Source: JAMXLO01 sp963726125
GTDB taxonomy: Bacteria; Pseudomonadota; Alphaproteobacteria; Acetobacterales; Acetobacteraceae
Reading direction: 5' to 3'
Length of the DNA stretch: 64,000 bases
Assembly (NCBI GenBank): GCA_963726125.1
Contig: CAVSBG010000012.1
Location: 130,997 to 194,996, forward strand
Position numbers and translations under genes: made by a program
Shown here: positions 17,337 to 26,985 of the stretch, piece by piece
Position numbering within the stretch: the stretch's first letter is position 1
Layout of the letters: every line of letters starts with the position of its first letter
Notes under the pieces: model-generated
Told to the model about the DNA's origin: nothing
The model's database searches: none
Seen by the model: only the letters and a program-made list of their open reading frames with translations

Positions 17337-18536
17337 GTGCTCGCTCCAACAGATGAAGCCGGGATCGAGGCTGCCGTCGCCGATGCGTCGGCAAAACGAG
17401 AGCCGCTGCTCGTGTTCGGAAGAGGCAGCAAATCCGGGATGTTGCGACCGGTGCAGGCGGCTCGCTCGTTGTCGACGCGACATTTGTCCGGCGTTACGCT
17501 GTATTCACCGCAGGAACTGATCATCAGCGCACGTGCCGGTACGCCGCTTGCCGAAATCGAGGCTGTTGTGGCCGAGCGCGGACAGCACATCATCGCGGAA
17601 CCACCGGATCTTTCGTTGCTCTTCGGCTCGCGCGAACCTCAGACGCTTGGCGGCATCATAGCGACCAATCTCTCCGGTCCCCGGCGCGTCGCATGGGGAG
17701 CAATGCGCGACCACTTGCTCGGTGTTCGGGCGATCACCGGACGCGGCGAGGCCATCCACTCGGGCGGTCGCGTCTTGAAGAATGTCACCGGCCTTGATCT
17801 TTGCAAGCTTCTGGCTGGCAGCCATGGCACGTTGGGAATCATCACCGAGGTGACGCTCAAAGTTCTGCCCGCTCCGCAAGCTGTTGGGACGTTGGTGTTG
17901 CCGAACCTCGATGCGACGGAAGGTGTTCGGTCACTTTCGGCCGCTCTCGGCTCGCCATACAGCGTATCGGCGGCGGCATGGCTGCCGCGTGATGCCGCCG
18001 CGCGCGTGCCGGAGCTTGCAGGCTTCGGCAGCTCGGTCACCCTTATGCGCATTGAGGATTTCGCGGCATCGGTCACCTACCGCACAACGCGCTTGCGTGA
18101 CGATCTGCGGCATCCGGCCACGGATATTCTCGATGATGGAACGTCTCGTGCGGTGTGGCGGTCGGTGCGTGACCTGGTGCCGTTGCCGCTTGCGGCCGAT
18201 GACGCGGTGTGGCGGGTGTCGGTGCGACCGTCTGCCGGTCCCACGGTATTCCAAGCGTTAACTGATGCATTCGGTGCGCGAGGTTTTCTCGACTGGGGCG
18301 GCGGTCTAGCGTGGATCGTCGGTCCTGCAACTTCAGCGGCGCATGCTGCGGTGGAGGCTACGGCAAGTGCCGCCGGCGGTGTATGGATGTTGATGCGGGC
18401 GCCCGAATCCTTGCGAGCTGCGGTTCGGGTATTGCCGCCGGAGCCGGAGCCATTGAGGTGTATCACTCAGCGCGTCAAGGCGGCGCTCGATCCCCATGCT
18501 ATCCTGAACCCCGGCCGAATGTACGCAGGTTTGTAA
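17337..18536 (+). CDS. glcE: Glycolate oxidase subunit GlcE
   Basis: A 399-residue FAD-binding subunit of glycolate oxidase. Typical sequences are GRGSKSG (about residues 29-35), LGGIIATNLSGPRRVAWGAMRDHLLGV and GGRVLKNVTGLDLCKLLAGSHGTLGIITEVTLKVLP. It is shorter than GlcD and lacks the GlcD C-terminal metal-binding histidines, as expected. The start is GTG at 17337, one base after glcD; the frame continues upstream inside glcD but is a shadow there. A small membrane gene begins immediately after its stop. Confidence 0.9.
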   Translation: MLAPTDEAGIEAAVADASAKREPLLVFGRGSKSGMLRPVQAARSLSTRHLSGVTLYSPQELIISARAGTPLAEIEAVVAERGQHIIAEPPDLSLLFGSREPQTLGGIIATNLSGPRRVAWGAMRDHLLGVRAITGRGEAIHSGGRVLKNVTGLDLCKLLAGSHGTLGIITEVTLKVLPAPQAVGTLVLPNLDATEGVRSLSAALGSPYSVSAAAWLPRDAAARVPELAGFGSSVTLMRIEDFAASVTYRTTRLRDDLRHPATDILDDGTSRAVWRSVRDLVPLPLAADDAVWRVSVRPSAGPTVFQALTDAFGARGFLDWGGGLAWIVGPATSAAHAAVEATASAAGGVWMLMRAPESLRAAVRVLPPEPEPLRCITQRVKAALDPHAILNPGRMYAGL

Positions 18537-18794
18537 ATGCCCACTCATATATCTAGTTTCGCGATCGTGCCTTTTTTCCTCGCGAGCTTTGGACTCGCGT
18601 TATTTCAATACTGGCGCATAAACCCAGTGCGGCGTCTGCTCAACCTGCGGTTCTTGCTGATGTTTGGCGCGATCGTTTTCTCCGTTGTGACTGACATGCT
18701 GCCTCAATGGTCCTACCAGTTGTTCGTTCTGGCCTTGGTCTGGTTTGGCACCTCGCTCGGCCTGCTACGCACGATGCCGCCGCCCAGGCATTGA
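18537..18794 (+). CDS. Small membrane protein inside the glc operon, unknown
   Basis: An 85-residue protein with three hydrophobic segments (about residues 7-25, 36-55 and 58-76) and a basic first loop. Its ATG directly follows the glcE stop, and glcF begins 3 bases after its own stop, so it is cotranscribed and probably cotranslated with glycolate oxidase. I do not recognise a family. A role in anchoring the GlcDEF complex or in quinone access is possible but only inferred from position. Confidence 0.75.
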   Translation: MPTHISSFAIVPFFLASFGLALFQYWRINPVRRLLNLRFLLMFGAIVFSVVTDMLPQWSYQLFVLALVWFGTSLGLLRTMPPPRH

Positions 18795-18797
18795 GCC

Positions 18798-20125
<1,328 letters not shown>

Positions 20126-20126
<1 letters not shown>

Positions 20127-20728
20127 TGCTTGCGTTCTTCTGCCTCGGCGCGCCACGATGGTCTATGCGGTGCGTTTTGCTGACCTCCCTGCTGATAGTT
20201 CCCCTGACCGCGTTCGCCCAGAACGCCAATGATCAGGCCACGCAAAAGCGTGCAGCACTCGATAAGCTGCTCGGTGCGCTGAAGGCCGCGCCGAGTGAGG
20301 AGGTCGCCGAACCTCTCGAGGACCGGATCAAGCAGATCTGGCTCAATCAGGGGACGCCGGCAGTGACGCTGCTGATGAGCCGGGGCCTCCGCGAAATGAA
20401 GGCTGACGCCCATACGGACGCGATCGAGGATTTCAGCGACGCCATCACACTCGATCCAAATTTGGCCGAGGCATACCACCAGCGTGCCATAGCGCGCTTT
20501 GCCGCCGGCGACACTCAGGGCGCGATCGCCGATATCCAGGCTACGTTGCAACACGAGCCGCGAAGCTTTGCCGCGTTCGAGACGCTCACCCAGTTTTCCA
20601 TGGCACGCAATGATTGGAAGGGTGCCTATGAGGCGTGGCAGAAGGTGTTGGAACTCGACCCGAAGACCCCTGGCGGTGCGGATCGCCTGAAGGACCTCCG
20701 CCGCCGTGCGCTGGGAGAGGAAACCTAG
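20126..20728 (+). CDS. Secreted TPR-repeat protein
   Basis: A 200-residue protein with an N-terminal signal peptide and two to three tetratricopeptide repeats (from about residue 75; SRGLREMKADAHTDAIEDFSDAI, AYHQRAIARFAAGDTQGAIAD and AYEAWQKVLELDPKTPGGADRL). Starting at 20126, the ATG overlaps the glcF stop. A second ATG at 20165 (MRCVLLTSLLIVPLTAFAQ) would give a more compact signal sequence and could be the true start. It is probably periplasmic and protein-binding, with partner unknown. The last bases are convergent with the MotB/OmpA-like gene. Confidence 0.75.
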
Positions 20729-20750
20729 CGTCGGCGGGTCGAACCGATCG

Positions 20751-22157
20751 CTACCGGTCCGTCAGTCGTAGTTCAATTCGGCGATTCTTTGCATAAGCTT
20801 CCGGCGTATCGGCGTTATCCAGCGGCTGGTTGTCGCCAAATGCCGTCGCGGCCACATTCTGCGCGGGCACCCCATCGGTAATCAGCAGCTTCGCCACCGT
20901 GATCGCGCGTGCCGACGACAGCTCCCAGTTGGACGCGAACTGACCACCCTTGATCGGCTGACGGTCGGTGTGGCCGTCCACCCGGAGGATCCATGGCGTT
21001 CCCGGCGGTATCTCGGCCGCGATGTCCTTGATGGTGACCGCCAGCGCGGTGATCTCGTTCTGCCCCGCTTGCGTCATATCGGCGCTGCCGATCGGAAACA
21101 ACACCTCGCTCTGGAACACGAATCGATCCCCGACGATACGAATCCCTGGCCGGTTCGCCAGCACCGCGCGCAGCTTGCCGAAGAAGTCGCTGCGGTACTG
21201 TTGCAATTCCTCCACCTTCGCTGCCAGCGCCACATTCAGCTTCTGGCCGAGATCGGAGATCTTGGTGTCCTTCTCATGTCCCTGCGCCTGCGCGAGATTG
21301 AGCGCACCGGCGACGGTGGCAAGCTGAGATCTGAGCTGATCCACCTGTTGCGTGAGCAACGCGATCTGTGCCGCCGCAGAATCGCCGAGCGTCTTTTCCT
21401 GTGCCAGCTGCGCCTCGACCGCTGCACGCCGCTGCGCATCCGTCATCGCGCGCGCTGCCGCATCCTGCGCCTGCTTCTCCAGGTCATCGCGCAACGCCGC
21501 AAGCGCGCGGTTCTGCTCCGCCATCCTGGCCAGATCCGACAATTTCGCGGCGATGGTGTCCTTGCCGACCTGCACTGTCTTGTCGAGCTCGGCGATCTGC
21601 TTCTGCATGTCGGCGAGCTGCGCTTTCGACGCGGCGAGCTGCCTCGCGACTTGCGCGGTTTCCTGCTGTGCAGCGTCGGTGCGGTTGGCAGAAGCGGTAA
21701 CATCCTTCTGCAATTGCGTCACGCGCGCAGCGCTCGATTGCGCCTGCAAATTGGCGTCCGCCAGCTGTTGCACGAGTTTATCGCGCTCTTGGCGCAACGA
21801 ATCACGCGCGGCGGTCGCACTGTCGGTCTGCGACTTCAGCGCGGAATACTGCTGCGATAGCGTGTCCCGCGTTGCGTTTGCCGACGCCAGTTCTCGATTG
21901 AGCTGAGCGATCGATTGCTGCAGGTCGGTGCCGTGGCTGCGCTCGAGCGACAGCATGTCGGAGACTTCGGCAAGCTGGCGGTTCACCCGATCGAGTTGCT
22001 TGTCCCGCCCTGATATGACGACTGACAGGAACGCCTGCGCCAAAACAAACACCAGCAGCACGAAGATGATGACCATGAGCAACGTGGACAGTGCATCCAC
22101 ATAGCCGGGCCATGGTGAAAGCCCATTGTCGCCGCGCCTGCGTACCGGGAGTGCCAT
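20751..22157 (-). CDS. MotB/OmpA-like peptidoglycan-binding protein with long coiled coil
   Basis: A 468-residue protein. A single N-terminal transmembrane helix begins WPGYVDALSTLLMVIIFVLL with Asp21 in the position of the proton-accepting Asp of MotB-type stators. A very long Gln/Ala-rich coiled coil (about residues 50-320) follows, then an OmpA/MotB peptidoglycan-binding domain (about 335-468, with RVDGHTDRQP and NWELSSARAITVAKLLI). With the upstream MotA-like protein it should form an ion-driven inner-membrane unit whose long arm reaches the cell wall. This resembles the ExbB/TolQ/MotA group and, in shape, ZorAB, but no Zorya effector genes are present. Its target is unknown. Confidence 0.8.
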   Translation of the reverse strand: MALPVRRRGDNGLSPWPGYVDALSTLLMVIIFVLLVFVLAQAFLSVVISGRDKQLDRVNRQLAEVSDMLSLERSHGTDLQQSIAQLNRELASANATRDTLSQQYSALKSQTDSATAARDSLRQERDKLVQQLADANLQAQSSAARVTQLQKDVTASANRTDAAQQETAQVARQLAASKAQLADMQKQIAELDKTVQVGKDTIAAKLSDLARMAEQNRALAALRDDLEKQAQDAAARAMTDAQRRAAVEAQLAQEKTLGDSAAAQIALLTQQVDQLRSQLATVAGALNLAQAQGHEKDTKISDLGQKLNVALAAKVEELQQYRSDFFGKLRAVLANRPGIRIVGDRFVFQSEVLFPIGSADMTQAGQNEITALAVTIKDIAAEIPPGTPWILRVDGHTDRQPIKGGQFASNWELSSARAITVAKLLITDGVPAQNVAATAFGDNQPLDNADTPEAYAKNRRIELRLTDR

Positions 22158-22265
22158 GTCAGCCCTCGACCGTCATGGCCGCGTTCGCCGACATCCGCGG
22201 CCTTGCATGTTTGAACCGGGTCCCGCCGTGGCGCGGTAAGCGCAGCCGAGCCTGAACGACACCGA

Positions 22266-23417
22266 TCACCGTGGCTCGTCCGCCAATGCCGCCACCGTTC
22301 GCGTCAGGATCCGCAAGTCATTGCGCAACTCCGCAGTGCTTTGCGCGCGACCTTGTTCAGCGTCCGCCAGCAATCGCTGCAGGTAGATCTCGATGTTCCG
22401 CAGATGCGTCCGCGCCGCATCGTCGAAACCCCGTTCTCGGGGTTGTTCAACAAGGCGCTGAATCGCTGGGCCGATTGCGGCTTGTGACTCGGCGAGGCGC
22501 AGCATCAACTGCTGGCTGGTGCGCATTGTGTCGGCCAGCGTATTGATATGATCACTCAGGGCGATCACGGCCTGATTCGACTGTGCCCGACTGTCCTCGC
22601 CGCGCTGCAGGATGCGCTGCAGGTCCTCCATGTTCTCCGCGGTCTGTTCGAGCAATGCCTGGACATAGACTGGCATTGAGCCTTCGCCTTCAGCCAATAC
22701 CCCGGACGACAAACGCGTCAGTCCCGCCAGCCATTCTTCGAGTTCGTTAAAGAAACGATTCTGCGCCTGTCCAGCGGTGAGGTCGAGAAAACCCAACACC
22801 AGCGCGCCGGACAAGCCGAACATGGACGCCGAAAACGCCGTGCCCATGCCCGCTAGAGGTCTTGCCAAATTGGACTTGAGTTGCTCGAACAGCGCGTTCA
22901 TATCGCCCGAGCCGACCGACATCGACCCGATAACGTCGGACACCGCGCCGATTGTCTTCAGCAACCCCCAGAAGGTGCCGAGCAATCCGAGGAAGATCAG
23001 CAGCCCGGTCATGTACCGGGAAAGCTCGCGGCTTTCATCCAGCCGCGAGGCGATGCCGTCGAGCAGGCTGCGCATGGCGGAGGTCGACAGCGTAAAGCGG
23101 CTTGGCTCGCCGCGGTTCTGGGTATCGCGCGATGCGAGCATGCTGGCCATCGGCGCAAGTAGCTTTGGTGGTGGCAGCGTCGAGAGCCGGGGCCGCGACG
23201 TTTGGTAGGTCTCCAGCCAGGTCACCTCGGGTGACAGGCGCAACACCTGGCGCAGGTTCCAGCCGATGCCGAGCAGCAGCACGCATAAGATCAGGCTGTT
23301 GAGGCCCGGATTATTGCCATAGGCGACCAGCAGGACAGGCGACAACAGGGCGGCGACAACCAGCACGGCGATCAGGAACGCCGCCATGCGGAGCAGATAC
23401 ACATTCGGACGTGTCAC
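22266..23417 (-). CDS. MotA/TolQ/ExbB-like proton channel protein
   Basis: A 383-residue membrane protein with helices at about residues 9-30 and 36-55, a pair at about 138-165 (GLLIFLGLLGTFWGLLKTIGAVSDVI) and 190-220 (LARPLAGMGTAFSASMFGLSGALVLGFLD), the conserved MotA/TolQ/ExbB core, then a helical cytoplasmic tail of about 150 residues. The start is GTG at 23417, overlapping the stop of the OmpA-like gene upstream (GTGA). It is expected to pair with the MotB/OmpA-like protein downstream, 108 bases away. It is too divergent from flagellar MotA to be called a flagellar stator. Confidence 0.78.
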   Translation of the reverse strand: MTRPNVYLLRMAAFLIAVLVVAALLSPVLLVAYGNNPGLNSLILCVLLLGIGWNLRQVLRLSPEVTWLETYQTSRPRLSTLPPPKLLAPMASMLASRDTQNRGEPSRFTLSTSAMRSLLDGIASRLDESRELSRYMTGLLIFLGLLGTFWGLLKTIGAVSDVIGSMSVGSGDMNALFEQLKSNLARPLAGMGTAFSASMFGLSGALVLGFLDLTAGQAQNRFFNELEEWLAGLTRLSSGVLAEGEGSMPVYVQALLEQTAENMEDLQRILQRGEDSRAQSNQAVIALSDHINTLADTMRTSQQLMLRLAESQAAIGPAIQRLVEQPRERGFDDAARTHLRNIEIYLQRLLADAEQGRAQSTAELRNDLRILTRTVAALADEPR

Positions 23418-24233
23418 TGTTGAGTGCCCTTGTCGGCGTCCGCGTTGCCGCCCATTACCGTCAGATCGACCCTGTCGGCTTCGCCGTCTTTCGGCGTGCC
23501 CAGCGCCCGTACATAGATGCGCGACGATCCGACGCCATTGGCCATTAGCGCACTTCGCACCGCCAATGCGCGCGATAACGAAAGCCGCCGCGCCGTGGAA
23601 GGATCATCTGGCGTCCCTGCGGCATACGCAACGACATTGAAGCTGGTGCTGTCGCCGGAGGGCGCCTTTTTCACCAACCCCTGAATCGCCTCCGCGCTGG
23701 AGGGGCTGAGATCGGCCTGACTGGAACCAAACGTGACGGTCAGGCCGCCGGCGTTCGGCAGGGCAGCGCTGACGGCCGTATCGGACACCGGAGGAGGCGG
23801 TGGCGCGGGAGCCGGACTGGTCGATGGTGGCGGTGGGGCGATCGGTGCCAAGGCAACGACCGGCGGCGGGGCGGTCGGAAGTGTCGCGGCGGGCGGCGTC
23901 GGAGCCGGCACCGTGGGCGTTGCGCCGGGGCCCGCCGTCGGCGGTGACGGGGGGAAGTACCTCGATATCCTGCTCCGGTGCCGTGGCACTCGGCTTGTTC
24001 GCGAGGACCCTGCGTGGTTCAGGCTTAGGTCTGGTCGGTTTCAGCGTTTGTTCGGCAGGCGGGGGCCGAGCACCTGGCAACGCATCGAGCGCGTGCAAAT
24101 CGACCGTGATCTGTGCCAGCGCGGGCGTCGCCGCGGAGAGCAGCGCTATCAGGGGAAGACAGCCAGATCGCATGCGCGCCAGAATAACGGGGAAACGCCT
24201 GAGGCAACAGTGAACCAGCAGTACATGTTTCAT
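23414..24233 (-). pseudogene. Periplasmic OmpA-like protein, one-base frameshift
   Basis: The gene is split between two frames. The N-terminal frame gives a signal peptide (CLPLIALLSAATPALAQ) and a Pro/Arg-rich region ending EQDIEVLPP. The C-terminal frame continues with a Pro/Ala-rich linker and an OmpA-like domain (LTVTFGSSQADLSPSSAEAI, then SLSRALAVRSALMANGV). Dropping one C from the six-C run (minus strand) at 23949-23954 joins them as EVLPPSPPTAG without stops. The ATG at 24233 overlaps the preceding phosphatase stop (ATGA), and the next ATG at 24173 starts a cleaner signal peptide. The 3' end overlaps the MotA-like start, so the gene belongs to that operon. It could be a sequencing error rather than a dead gene. 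Confidence 0.7.
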
Positions 24234-25066
24234 TCGCTCTGTTGGCCGCGGACAATGCCTTCGATCACTGCATCGGTCAGTATGGGATGGAGGTGGGGAT
24301 TGGAAGCGACCACATCGCCGGTATCACGCGGGTCCTTGCCATTTGGATCTGTCGCGAAACCGCCCGCTTCGCGCACCAGCAAAAGACCGGCAGCCATATC
24401 CCAGCGTTTGAGGCCAAGTTCCCAGAACCCGTCATAGCGGCCGGCAGCGACCCAGGCGAGGTCGAGCGCAGCCGCCCCGAATCGGCGAATCCCGGCCACC
24501 TGCGGCATCAGCGAACCCAGTGTGCGGGCGAAGGCGAGCCGCCGCTGGGGCGCCACGGCCGCGAACGGGATCCCGGTGGCAAACAGGGCATCCTTCAGGT
24601 CGCGCCTGGCTGAAACGCGCAGCCGCCGCTCGTTGACGAAGGCGCCGACGCCCTTTTCCGCCCAGAACATCTCATCCACTGCCGGGGCATAGATCAGCCC
24701 AGCGACAAGTTCGGAGCCACCGTCGGCCAGGCGGCGCTCCAGCCCTATGCTGATCGCCCAGTGCGGAATGCCGTGCAGGAAGTTCGTGGTCCCATCGAGT
24801 GGATCCACCACCCAACGCCACGCCCAGTTGTCTGATCCTGACGCACCGGACTCTTCCATCAGGAACGCATAGCCGGGGCGTGCCTTGTTCAGGTCCTCAC
24901 GCAGCGTTTGTTCGGCGCGGATGTCGGCCTGCGACACAAAGTCCGATGGCCCCTTCACCGAGACCTGCAGCTGCTCGACCTCGTTGAAATCCCGTAGCAG
25001 CCGCTTCGACGCCCGCTGGGCGGCATTTGCCATCACGGTCAGGTGCGGGGAGAGTCTTAACGCCAT
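24230..25066 (-). CDS. Inositol monophosphatase family protein (SuhB-like)
   Basis: A 278-residue Mg-dependent phosphatase. The family signature is complete: the Glu pair in EESGASG, the metal-binding WVVDPLDGTTNFLHGIPHWAIS, and the C-terminal WELGLKRWDMAAGLLLVREAGG. Members hydrolyse myo-inositol-1-phosphate or related sugar phosphates; SuhB also acts in ribosomal RNA antitermination in E. coli, so the role cannot be fixed. It lies 15 bases after efp on the same strand, and its stop overlaps the OmpA-like gene start, placing it in the efp-envelope gene string. Confidence 0.88.
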   Translation of the reverse strand: MALRLSPHLTVMANAAQRASKRLLRDFNEVEQLQVSVKGPSDFVSQADIRAEQTLREDLNKARPGYAFLMEESGASGSDNWAWRWVVDPLDGTTNFLHGIPHWAISIGLERRLADGGSELVAGLIYAPAVDEMFWAEKGVGAFVNERRLRVSARRDLKDALFATGIPFAAVAPQRRLAFARTLGSLMPQVAGIRRFGAAALDLAWVAAGRYDGFWELGLKRWDMAAGLLLVREAGGFATDPNGKDPRDTGDVVASNPHLHPILTDAVIEGIVRGQQSE

Positions 25067-25081
25067 CGATGGGGGCTCCGC

Positions 25082-25648
25082 TCAGCCCTTGGCGCGCTCC
25101 ACGTAACTGCCGTCCTCGGTCTTGACGACGATGCGCTCGCCGGTCTCGATGAATGGCGGGACCGAGGTCTTCACCCCGTTGGACAGCTTGGCCGGCTTAT
25201 ATGACGAGGCAGCGGTCTGGCCTCTCACCACCGGGTCTGCCTCGACCACTTCCAGAATCACGGTGGGCGGCAGGTGGATGCCTACGGGGTCACCCTCGAC
25301 CAGATCCACGGTCACCCGCATGTTGTCCTGCAGGAACGGCGCCAGATCGCCCAGAATATCGGTGGGAATGTGGGTTTCCTCGTAGCTTTCGGGATCCATC
25401 AGCACGAGGTTGGTGCCGTCCGTGTAGGAGTAATTGAACTCCTTTTCCTCGGTCATCAGCCGTTCGACGGTATCGGCCGTGCGCCAACGCTCGTTGGTTT
25501 TGTTGCCGGACTTGAGGTCGCGCATCTCCACCTGGATGAAGGCGCCGCCCTTGCCTGGGGTGATGATCTGCTGCTTGAGCACCGTCCAACGGCGGCCGTC
25601 GTGCTCGATGACCTGTCCGGCCCGGATCAGGTTTGCCTGCTGCTTCAT
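25082..25648 (-). CDS. efp: Elongation factor P
   Basis: A 188-residue EF-P with the three OB-type domains. Domain I carries the loop TPGKGGAF with Lys33, the residue that is beta-lysylated when EpmA and EpmB are present. The C-terminal domain ends VPPFIETGERIVVKTEDGSYVERAKG, as in the family. EF-P relieves ribosome stalling at polyproline. EpmB is encoded 1.3 kb upstream on the same strand and EpmA at 34.7 kb, so this EF-P is predicted to be beta-lysylated. It is the first gene of a minus-strand string leading into the phosphatase and motor-like genes. Confidence 0.96.
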   Translation of the reverse strand: MKQQANLIRAGQVIEHDGRRWTVLKQQIITPGKGGAFIQVEMRDLKSGNKTNERWRTADTVERLMTEEKEFNYSYTDGTNLVLMDPESYEETHIPTDILGDLAPFLQDNMRVTVDLVEGDPVGIHLPPTVILEVVEADPVVRGQTAASSYKPAKLSNGVKTSVPPFIETGERIVVKTEDGSYVERAKG

Positions 25649-25752
25649 GGCATTGGCCTATAATGATTGCCTGGGGTGCGGGCTTCTAGACCCGGGCGGC
25701 GGGGCCGGCAAGGCGGATGGGTGGCGCGGAGAATTTCCCCCACGCAGAATCG

Positions 25753-25779
25753 CCATGGCGGGCAATCAGCCCGCCATGG
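25753..25779. terminator. Strong hairpin between PEP-CTERM gene and efp
   Basis: A perfect 11-bp inverted repeat, CCATGGCGGGC and GCCCGCCATGG, with loop AATCA. It lies 55 bases after the PEP-CTERM stop and about 100 bases upstream of efp, both on the minus strand. The position fits termination of the PEP-CTERM transcript, but there is no T-run; attenuation of efp is an alternative. Confidence 0.55.
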
Positions 25780-25833
25780 ACAACCGTGCTAGGTGAGGAA
25801 TTTGCCCGGCACGACGTGGCCGGGCGCCGGACG

Positions 25834-26625
25834 CTACGACTGGCTTGCTTTGGCGCCTCGCCACCGGCGGAGCCCGGCCATTCCGATGAATGCGCCGCCC
25901 AGCAGTGACAGCGTCGCCGGCTCCGGCACCGCGTCAACAACCATTACATCCGAGGCGATAGGTGCGCCGTTCGCATCGGTGACTGACAGGGTGAAGGTGT
26001 AGGTGTCCGGGGAATTGGGATTGAAGAAGCCCGCGAGGGGTGAGTCGCTGAAGGATAGATTCTCGGAGTTCTGTGCCACCCAATCTGTCGGGACTTCCGG
26101 TTTACCCTTGCTGGTCATCGTTACTCCCGGCGCATGACCGTAGCCCGAATCGTCCCCCCAATGTGTCAACGGATTCACGCTGCCCGTGTCCCCCTCTGAG
26201 TCGGTGATAGTCAGGCTGAAGACGTCGCCGGCGGCCAGCAAACCACCGAGGGAATTCGTACCCTGACCGCCGGGGTTCACATCGATGGAGAACTCATAGT
26301 TCCAGATCGCCGCCCCGGTGTTGGTTCCGGTAGGTGCGGTGTACTGGTTGCCACTGGTCCAGTAGATCGGCACCGCTCCACGTTGCTTGGCACGGAGGCC
26401 GAGTTCGATGCCACTGGCAGCATCGGTGTCTACGACCCAGCCACCCTGGGGATTACCGGAGCCGTTGAACCAACTGGAATTCGTGCTGCTGTTGCTTAGC
26501 CCTGGATCCGCTGGCAGCGCGTTCGGCGAGGCGAGCAGTTGATTGAAGGTGATCGCGGCGTGCGCGCTTCCCCCTGTGATCAGCAACGCCGCGGCTAGGC
26601 CGAGGCCGTGTGTCAGTCGAGCCAT
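25834..26625 (-). CDS. PEP-CTERM sorted exported protein, unknown function
   Basis: A 263-residue secreted protein. A signal peptide (LGLAAALLITGGSAHA, cleavage near residue 23) leads to a beta-rich Ser/Gly/Thr body. The C-terminus is a textbook PEP-CTERM sorting signal: VPEPATLSLLGGAFIGMAGLRRWR, i.e. a PEP box, hydrophobic helix and arginine cluster. Such proteins are processed by an exosortase (EpsH family) and often belong to extracellular polysaccharide matrices. No exosortase or EPS gene is present in the window. The ATG at 26625 follows AAGGGGGA. It is transcribed alone from an AT-rich upstream region. Confidence 0.88.
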   Translation of the reverse strand: MARLTHGLGLAAALLITGGSAHAAITFNQLLASPNALPADPGLSNSSTNSSWFNGSGNPQGGWVVDTDAASGIELGLRAKQRGAVPIYWTSGNQYTAPTGTNTGAAIWNYEFSIDVNPGGQGTNSLGGLLAAGDVFSLTITDSEGDTGSVNPLTHWGDDSGYGHAPGVTMTSKGKPEVPTDWVAQNSENLSFSDSPLAGFFNPNSPDTYTFTLSVTDANGAPIASDVMVVDAVPEPATLSLLGGAFIGMAGLRRWRGAKASQS

Positions 26626-26985
26626 GAGCGGAAATCCCCCTTTGTTCTGGTTGGAAGAGTGGTTGAGCGGTCGCCATCGTTGTGCCGGAAGTCGTCAATG
26701 CGTCTTTGAATACGGATCGGTGGCGGATAAAAACCTGCGTTGCGCATCAGCAAATACACGATCCACAGCGATGCAGCCCCTAGATTGTCCAATTTAATGG
26801 ACAAAGATTATTCATGCGTCAATCTCGGCATAACATATCCGTGTGATTCCACAAGTACCAAGATTTAGAATGATCGACAAAAGCAAAGTTTTAACATTGG
26901 CCAAATAGAGACTGGACGCGCAACGAATTATCGGTTTGGCGAATAGGACTCCGGGAACGCTCCCTGAGGCAGCCGCGTCGCTGCT
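26626..26985. other. AT-rich intergenic region, 360 bp
   Basis: A stretch between the PEP-CTERM gene and epmB (both minus strand), clearly more AT-rich than its surroundings, particularly 26780-26935. No coding frame is convincing. It contains the 20-bp palindrome at 26785-26804 and, on the minus strand, TTGACG followed after 17 bases by CATTAA, a possible promoter for the PEP-CTERM gene that overlaps the palindrome. Confidence 0.5.
26785..26804. promoter_or_regulatory. Palindrome, candidate operator of the PEP-CTERM gene
   Basis: Perfect 7-bp arms TTGTCCA and TGGACAA are separated by ATTTAA. It lies about 160 bases upstream of the PEP-CTERM start, overlapping the possible -10 element. The length and symmetry suit a dimeric repressor site; no regulator can be named. 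Confidence 0.4.

Noticed and set aside
20751..23417. Zorya-like anti-phage system (ZorA/ZorB)
   Set aside because: The MotA-like and MotB/OmpA-like proteins resemble ZorA and ZorB in shape, but no ZorC, ZorD or ZorE gene is adjacent, and the genes are coupled to a phosphatase and an OmpA-like gene.
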